Positions 6,187-9,788 of a stretch of DNA of 9,788 bases are shown here, piece after piece. Source of the DNA: Actinomycetes bacterium (lineage in GTDB: Bacteria > Actinomycetota > Actinomycetes > Propionibacteriales > Propionibacteriaceae); the NCBI GenBank assembly GCA_029778515.1, contig JAKOQD010000041.1, positions 1 to 9,788 of the forward strand. Direction: 5' to 3'. The notes below the pieces were generated by a model. That model saw nothing but the letters and a program-made list of their open reading frames with translations. It did not search any database and was not told the origin of the DNA. A program made the translations under genes and the position numbers. Every line of letters starts with the position of its first letter. The first letter of the stretch is position 1.

Positions 6187-7293
6187 ATGGGACGCAACTC
6201 CGCGGTGGCGTTCGCGCTCCCGATGCGCAACCGGTTCCGCGGCCTTACCGTCCGCGAGGGCCTACTGGTGCACGGCCCGGCCGGGTGGGGGGAGTGGAGC
6301 CCGTTCGCCGAGTACGAGCGTCCGGAGATCGACAACTGGTGGCGGGCCACGCTTGAAGCGGCGAACCTCGGTTTCCCCGAGCCGGTGCGCGACCGGGTGC
6401 CGGTGAACGCGACCGTTCCTGCGGTCGACCCCGAGACGGCCTACGCGATCGTCGCCGGATCGGGTTGCGGCACGGCGAAGGTGAAAGTGGCCGAGCCCGG
6501 CCAGTCCGGCACCGAGGACGCCTCGCGGCTGGAGGCCGTGCGGGATGCCCTTGGCCCGTCCGGGCGACTGCGGATCGATGCCAACGGCGCTTGGGACGTG
6601 GACACCGCGCTCAGCCGATTGGCGGAGTTGGCCCAGTTCGGGCTCGAGTACGCCGAACAGCCCTGTGCCACGGTCGACGAACTGGCCGAGTTGCGCCGGC
6701 TGCTGGCCCGGCGCGGCTTCCAGGTGCCGATCGCGGCGGACGAGAGCATCCGCCGCAGCGGCGACCCGGAGCGGGTGGTCGCACTCGAAGCCGCAGACAT
6801 CGCGGTGTTGAAGGTGCAGCCGCTGGGCGGCGTCCGCGCGTGCCTGGAACTCGCTGAGCGGTTGGGCCTACCGGTGGTGGTCTCGTCGGCGCTGGAAAGC
6901 TCGGTGGGGCTCGCCGCCGGCGTTGCGCTGGCCGCCGCACTGCCGGAGTTGCCCTACGCGTGCGGACTGAACACCGCCACGATGTTCACCATGGATGTCA
7001 CCGACCGCCCACTGGTCGCCGTCGATGGCGCGATTCCCGTGCGGACGGTCTCGCCCGATCGTCATCCCTGCGCGGCCCCAACCACCGCTGATCGTGGTCC
7101 CGGCGCGGCCCTTTCAGCCACCGCTGATCGTCATCTGGGCGTTGGCCGGGATCTCGGTTCGCAACCGGTGGTCGGGGGGGCACAGGACGTTCGTGCCGAC
7201 GACTGGCGAGCCGGGCCGGAAGCGACGGCCCGCTGGCTGGCCCGGCTCGGCCCAATGGCTGCGGAACTGATCGAACCAGGGGAGGGCCGATGA
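6187..7293 (+). CDS. menC: o-Succinylbenzoate synthase MenC, with a C-terminal repeat-derived insertion
   Basis: An enolase-superfamily enzyme that dehydrates SHCHC to o-succinylbenzoate. The N-terminal ALPMRNRFRGLTVREGLL and GPAGWGEW are typical of actinobacterial MenC. Visible catalytic residues are the KxK pair K98/K100 (AKVKV), metal ligands D131 (RIDANGAW), E157 (YAEQP) and D185 (AADES), and the second lysine K209 (LKVQP). At 368 residues it is about 40 longer than the usual 320-330. The excess falls at residues ~290-335, after the barrel and the VDGAIPVRTVSP segment, where the DNA (7057-7168) is a diverged dispersed repeat translated as DRHP...DRHLGVGRDL. The normal-looking C-terminal tail RAGPEATARWLARL resumes in frame. 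No good ribosome-binding site precedes the ATG, so translation is probably coupled to menA. It overlaps menD by 4 bases (ATGA). Confidence 0.92.
   Translation: MGRNSAVAFALPMRNRFRGLTVREGLLVHGPAGWGEWSPFAEYERPEIDNWWRATLEAANLGFPEPVRDRVPVNATVPAVDPETAYAIVAGSGCGTAKVKVAEPGQSGTEDASRLEAVRDALGPSGRLRIDANGAWDVDTALSRLAELAQFGLEYAEQPCATVDELAELRRLLARRGFQVPIAADESIRRSGDPERVVALEAADIAVLKVQPLGGVRACLELAERLGLPVVVSSALESSVGLAAGVALAAALPELPYACGLNTATMFTMDVTDRPLVAVDGAIPVRTVSPDRHPCAAPTTADRGPGAALSATADRHLGVGRDLGSQPVVGGAQDVRADDWRAGPEATARWLARLGPMAAELIEPGEGR
7057..7168 (+). repeat. Diverged dispersed palindromic repeat inserted in menC
   Basis: There are three related units, each beginning GATCGT: 7057-7089 (33 bp), 7090-7125 (36 bp) and a terminal unit from 7126. 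The terminal unit ends GGCCGGGATCTC (7144-7155), four bases, then CGCAACCGG (7160-7168). Unit cores read CGTCATCCCtGCGC, CGTggTCCCGGCGC and CGTCATCtgGGCGt, decayed forms of the CGTCATCCCGGCGC core found clean in menD. Unit lengths are multiples of three, so the menC frame stays open. The peptide is of the familiar RHPGAGRD type. Orientation is opposite to the menD copy. Confidence 0.8.
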
Positions 7294-9020
7294 CCGACTC
7301 CGTCGCCTGCGCCAGCGCGGTGCTCGGGCAGTTGCTGGCCCAAGGTGTGACCGATCTGGTGCTCGCCCCCGGATCGCGGAGCGCGCCGCTCGCCCTGGTG
7401 GGGGACGCGGCCGCGCGCGCGGGCCGGTTGCGGCTGCACGTCCGGGTGGACGAGCGGTCGGCCGGGTTCCTTGCGCTCGGGCTCGCGAAGGCGTCCGGAC
7501 GCTGCGTCCCGATCGTGACCACGTCCGGCACCGCAGTAGGGAACCTGCTGCCGGCGGTGATGGAGGCACACCATTCCGGGGTGCCGCTGCTGGTGGTATC
7601 CGCCGACCGGCCCGCCGCGCTGGTCGGTTTCGGCGCCAACCAGACCACCGAGCAGAGCCAACTTTTCGATGGGTTCCTCCGCTACCGCGCCCGGGTCAGC
7701 TCGGCCGCTTCGGCCGTTTCCTGGCCCGCGCAGGCTGCGCGTGCAGTACTGGCCGCAACCGGCGCGCTCTCCCGGTTCCCCGGCCCGGCCCAGTTGAACG
7801 TCGAGCTCGGTCAGCCGCTGGTCTCGGATGCGGTCGAGGCGCCGGCCGAGTTCAGACCGGTACTCACCCCAGACCAGCCGGACGCAGTGGTGCATCCGCT
7901 CCCTGGGGCCCCGCGCACCCTGGTGGTCTGTGGCGATGCGCCGGTATCAATCGGACGCGTGGCCGTCGAGCTGGCCGAGGCTGCCGGCCTGCCCTTGCTG
8001 GCCGAACCGTCGAGCAACGCGCGCACCGGTGCGAACGCGCTCGGGCACGGCCGAATCCTGCTCGCGGGCCCGCTGGCCGAACAGATCGAGCGGGTGATCG
8101 TCTTCGGGCGGCCCAACCTGTCGCGTCCGGTGACCGCACTGCTTTCCCGTGCCGACATCGAGGTGATCGTACTCAGCGCGTCCCCGGACTTCGTCGACCC
8201 GGGCTGGCGGGCGAGCGTGGTCGCCGGCGCGGTCAGCGTCGCACCCGGCCCGCCGGATTGGCTGGCTGCCTGGCAGGACGCCGATTCTCGGCTGCGTCCG
8301 GTTGCGCTGGGAGATCCCGGCCTGCGCCGGGATGACGGTGGGTTGGGGTTGCGCCGGGATGACGGTGGGTTGGGGTTGCGCCGGGATGACGGTGGGTTGG
8401 GGTTGCGCCGGGATGACGGTGGGTTGAGGTTGCGCCGGGATGACGGTGAGCCAACGGCACTGCTCGCCGGGCCGCAGGTCGCGGCGCTGGTGGTCGCGTC
8501 CGTGCCGGCGGATCAGGTGTTGTGCCTGGGGAACTCCAATCCGATCCGGGACGCTGATCTCGCGCCGGTGCGTCCGGACTCCCCGCCGGTCTTCGCGAAC
8601 CGCGGCCTGTCCGGCATCGACGGCACCCTGGCCACCGCCATCGGGGTCGCGCTTGGCTCGGGACGGCCGACCACGCTGCTGTGCGGCGACCTGTCCTTCG
8701 TCCACGACGTCGGTGCGCTGGCGATCGGACCGGGGGAGCCGCGTCCGGAACTGCGCATCGTGGTGGCCGATGACGCCGGCGGCAGCATCTTCGCGACCCT
8801 TGAATACGGCGGCGAACAGTTCGCCGACTCGTTCGAACGGGTCTTCGCTACCCCCACCGGCCTCGACCTGGTCGCTCTGACCAGGGGCTTCGGGATACCG
8901 TGCGTCCGCATCAGCACCGCGGACGAACTCGCGTCCGCCCTCGACGAACCGGTCCGCGGACTGGAAGTGCTGGTGGTCGACGTCGATCGCAGCGGACGCC
9001 GCGAGCCGGCCCCAGCCTAG
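7290..9020 (+). CDS. menD: SEPHCHC synthase MenD, with a 27-bp tandem-repeat insertion
   Basis: A 576-residue thiamine-diphosphate enzyme that condenses isochorismate with 2-oxoglutarate at the first committed step of menaquinone synthesis. Visible: LAPGSRSAPLAL (25-36); the ThDP-activating glutamate E55 in VRVDERSAGF; TTSGTAVGNLLPAVMEAHHSGVPLLVVSADRP (77-108); NQTTEQSQLF (117-126); the PP domain with GNSNPIRD (414-421), NRGLSGIDG (437-445), the Mg-binding start GDLSFVHD (466-473) and DDAGGSIFATLE (494-505). Residues ~337-387, in the linker between the central and C-terminal domains, are a repetitive insertion LRRDDGGLG x4-5 encoded by a 27-bp DNA repeat. It is about 30 residues longer than usual and has no stop or frameshift, so it is probably functional. 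The start codon overlaps the menC stop and follows GGGGAGGG. Confidence 0.94.
   Translation: MTDSVACASAVLGQLLAQGVTDLVLAPGSRSAPLALVGDAAARAGRLRLHVRVDERSAGFLALGLAKASGRCVPIVTTSGTAVGNLLPAVMEAHHSGVPLLVVSADRPAALVGFGANQTTEQSQLFDGFLRYRARVSSAASAVSWPAQAARAVLAATGALSRFPGPAQLNVELGQPLVSDAVEAPAEFRPVLTPDQPDAVVHPLPGAPRTLVVCGDAPVSIGRVAVELAEAAGLPLLAEPSSNARTGANALGHGRILLAGPLAEQIERVIVFGRPNLSRPVTALLSRADIEVIVLSASPDFVDPGWRASVVAGAVSVAPGPPDWLAAWQDADSRLRPVALGDPGLRRDDGGLGLRRDDGGLGLRRDDGGLGLRRDDGGLRLRRDDGEPTALLAGPQVAALVVASVPADQVLCLGNSNPIRDADLAPVRPDSPPVFANRGLSGIDGTLATAIGVALGSGRPTTLLCGDLSFVHDVGALAIGPGEPRPELRIVVADDAGGSIFATLEYGGEQFADSFERVFATPTGLDLVALTRGFGIPCVRISTADELASALDEPVRGLEVLVVDVDRSGRREPAPA
8298..8449 (-). repeat. 27-bp tandem array of a dispersed palindromic repeat inside menD
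   Basis: The core GCGCCGGGATGACGGTG starts at 8324, 8351, 8378, 8405 and 8432, an exact 27-bp period. The first three units are identical, the fourth has one change (A at 8427), and the fifth is truncated after the core. At the left edge ATCCCGGC (8314-8321) and GCCGGGAT (8326-8333) form a perfect 8-bp stem with a 4-base loop. Read on the minus strand, the array ends GGCCGGGATCTC, four bases, CGCAACCGG (8322 down to 8298), which is the same terminal module as in menC. On the minus strand its translation gives RHPGATPT repeats ending RHPGAGRDL; on the plus strand it encodes the MenD insertion. Confidence 0.9.
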
Positions 9021-9030
9021 GCTCGATGGC

Positions 9031-9133
9031 GCCCGCCGTCCGACTTCGCTCCCGAATGGGACTCGCGCTCCCGAACTATCGGGAGCAAGGGTCCCGTTCG
9101 GGAGCGAAGTTGCCGAAGTTGGCGGACGCGGGC
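9031..9133. repeat. Long palindromic element after menD (possible terminator or REP/MITE-like repeat)
   Basis: Left arm 9043-9062 (begins ACTTCGCTCCCGAA) and right arm 9091-9110 (ends TTCGGGAGCGAAGT) are reverse complements with a single T/G difference, a wobble pair in RNA. The stem continues two more pairs. After a 2x2 internal loop an 8-bp stem GCTCCCGA/TCGGGAGC (9067-9074, 9079-9086) closes on a 4-base loop ACTA. Outside a 12-base bulge, GCCCGCCGTCCG (9031-9042) and CGGACGCGGGC (9123-9133) pair with one bulged base. It begins 10 bases after the menD stop. There is no T-tract after it, so a simple intrinsic terminator is not shown, although a stem this strong could end the men transcript. 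Confidence 0.85.
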
Positions 9134-9171
9134 ACCGCGCCAGCCGTCACCCGAGCAACCCAAGGCAGAAT

Positions 9172-9214
9172 GTCAGGACATTGTGTTGACTTCTGCTGTT
9201 AGCAGGGATTGAAT
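9172..9214 (+). promoter_or_regulatory. Sigma-70-type promoter with palindromes for the transaldolase gene
   Basis: TTGACT (9186-9191) and TTGAAT (9209-9214) are separated by 17 bases, the best -35/-10 pair in the window, giving a start near 9221. Between them CTGCT-GTT-AGCAG (9193-9205) is a perfect inverted repeat, and just upstream TGTC-AG-GACA (9171-9180) is another. Both are in positions where an operator would block RNA polymerase. The leader also contains GGTGT...ACACC (9216-9220, 9238-9242). Which regulator, if any, binds is unknown. Confidence 0.6.
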
Positions 9215-9264
9215 GGGTGTCACCGACTGGTAGCGGCACACCGTGCCTCGAAGAAGAGGTCCAA

Positions 9265-9788
9265 ATGACTGATACGAACTCCCCACTTGGCCTGATGACT
9301 CAGCGCGGCCCGACCGTGCTCTGGAACGACTCGGCCACCTATACCGAGCTTTCCACGGCCATCTCGTGGGGCGCGGTCGGCGCAACCTGCAACCCGGTGA
9401 TCGCGCTCGCCGCGATCCGTGCCGACCTGCCGCGCTGGACCGCCCGAATCAAGGAACTCGCCGCCGACATGCCGGACGCGACCGAGTCGCAGATCGGCTG
9501 GAAGGTAGTCGAGGAGGTATCCCTGGACGCGGCCAAGCTGCTGGAGCCGGCCTTCGAGAAGTACAACGGCTACAACGGCCGGCTGTCGATGCAGACCGAC
9601 CCGCGGCTCGCCCGTAGCGCCAAGGCGCTGGCCGACCAGGCGGAGTACTTCTCGAACCTCGCGCCGAACATCATCGTGAAGATCCCGGCGACCAAGACCG
9701 GCGTCGAGGCCATCGAGGACGCTACCCGCCGCGGGGTCAACATCAACGTCACCGTCTCCTTCACCGTCGCCCAGGCGGTAGCCGCCGG
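9265..9788 (+). CDS. Transaldolase-family protein, N-terminal 174 residues (C-terminus off the right edge)
   Basis: A class I aldolase of the transaldolase family, acting on sugar phosphates. Visible: LWNDSATYTELSTAISWGAVGATCNPVIALAAI (19-51) with the early acidic residue D22 and the (A/T)(T/S)NP-type motif as ATCNP; GRLSMQTDPRLARS (105-118); and APNIIVKIPATKTGVEAIE (133-151), where K139 is the expected Schiff-base lysine. VNINVTVSFTVAQA (158-171) follows. The pattern fits a transaldolase-like subfamily distinct in its N-terminus from E. coli TalB. The ATG at 9265 follows GAGG (9256-9259) with a 5-base spacer and lies 44 bases after the inferred transcription start. The C-terminal part is outside the window, so length and any fused domain are unknown. 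Confidence 0.88.
   Translation, partial: MTDTNSPLGLMTQRGPTVLWNDSATYTELSTAISWGAVGATCNPVIALAAIRADLPRWTARIKELAADMPDATESQIGWKVVEEVSLDAAKLLEPAFEKYNGYNGRLSMQTDPRLARSAKALADQAEYFSNLAPNIIVKIPATKTGVEAIEDATRRGVNINVTVSFTVAQAVAA

Noticed and set aside
7131..7895. 254-codon open frame on the minus strand across the menC/menD junction
   Set aside because: Antisense shadow with no family resemblance; both plus-strand genes carry clear catalytic motifs.
8324..8449. CRISPR array
   Set aside because: The 27-bp units are directly abutting without spacers, lie inside a coding frame, and no cas gene is present.
8233..8460. Minus-strand ORF encoding RHPGATPT repeats
   Set aside because: This is only the translation of the repeat element's sense strand; such RHPGAGRD-like peptides are typical spurious ORFs from dispersed palindromic repeats.
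7290..9020. menD as a pseudogene disrupted by the repeat
   Set aside because: The frame is open throughout, domains on both sides of the insertion are intact, and the unit length preserves the frame.
9043..9110. Small insertion sequence or gene in the menD-transaldolase gap
   Set aside because: No transposase frame and no coding potential; the stretch is explained by the palindrome itself.

Overview
The window is very GC-rich, densely packed DNA, with GTG as well as ATG starts, short intergenic gaps and strongly G/C-biased third codon positions. The protein types (actinobacterial-style MenE/MenA/MenC/MenD, a stand-alone secreted lysozyme-like protein, alanine dehydrogenase) point to a high-GC Gram-positive bacterium (Actinomycetota). 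A propionibacterial or nocardioidal relative is my guess from memory of protein resemblance, not something the sequence proves. The lineage should make menaquinone as a respiratory quinone.

Layout. (1) 1-890, minus strand: the N-terminal four fifths of alanine dehydrogenase, running off the left edge. (2) 891-1236: a divergent control region holding a candidate ald promoter, a candidate plus-strand promoter, a complete FMN riboswitch (RFN element, 1014-1140) and an apparent Shine-Dalgarno-sequestering hairpin. (3) 1237-3002: the riboswitch-controlled pair ribX (ABC permease) and ribY (substrate-binding lipoprotein), a probable riboflavin/flavin-precursor importer with no ATPase gene in view. 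(4) 3069-3512: a dCMP-deaminase-family enzyme. (5) 3545-4132, minus strand: a secreted small lysozyme/transglycosylase-like protein that converges on the deaminase gene and whose start site is odd. (6) 4227-9020: a tight run menE-menA-menC-menD, four enzymes of the classical (o-succinylbenzoate) menaquinone route; menE/menA and menC/menD overlap and menA/menC are 3 bases apart. menB, menF and the quinone methyltransferase are not in the window. (7) 9021-9264: an intergenic region with a long near-perfect palindrome and a recognisable sigma-70-type promoter. (8) 9265 to the right edge: the N-terminal part of a transaldolase-family enzyme.

The genes form several ordinary metabolic units: alanine/nitrogen metabolism, riboflavin uptake under FMN feedback, pyrimidine nucleotide salvage, wall turnover, menaquinone synthesis and sugar-phosphate metabolism. 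I found no CRISPR array, transposase, toxin-antitoxin pair or defence system.

The unusual signals are in DNA structure. The adjacent genes menC and menD each carry an in-frame insertion of what looks like the same dispersed palindromic repeat family (the type whose translation gives RHPGAGRD/VIPAQAGI peptides). The insertions are in opposite orientation: a diverged copy in menC and a nearly clean 27-bp tandem array in menD. Both end with the same terminal module. Other points worth checking are the long palindrome after menD, the inferred switching mechanism of the FMN riboswitch, and the misplaced ribosome-binding site of the secreted protein.
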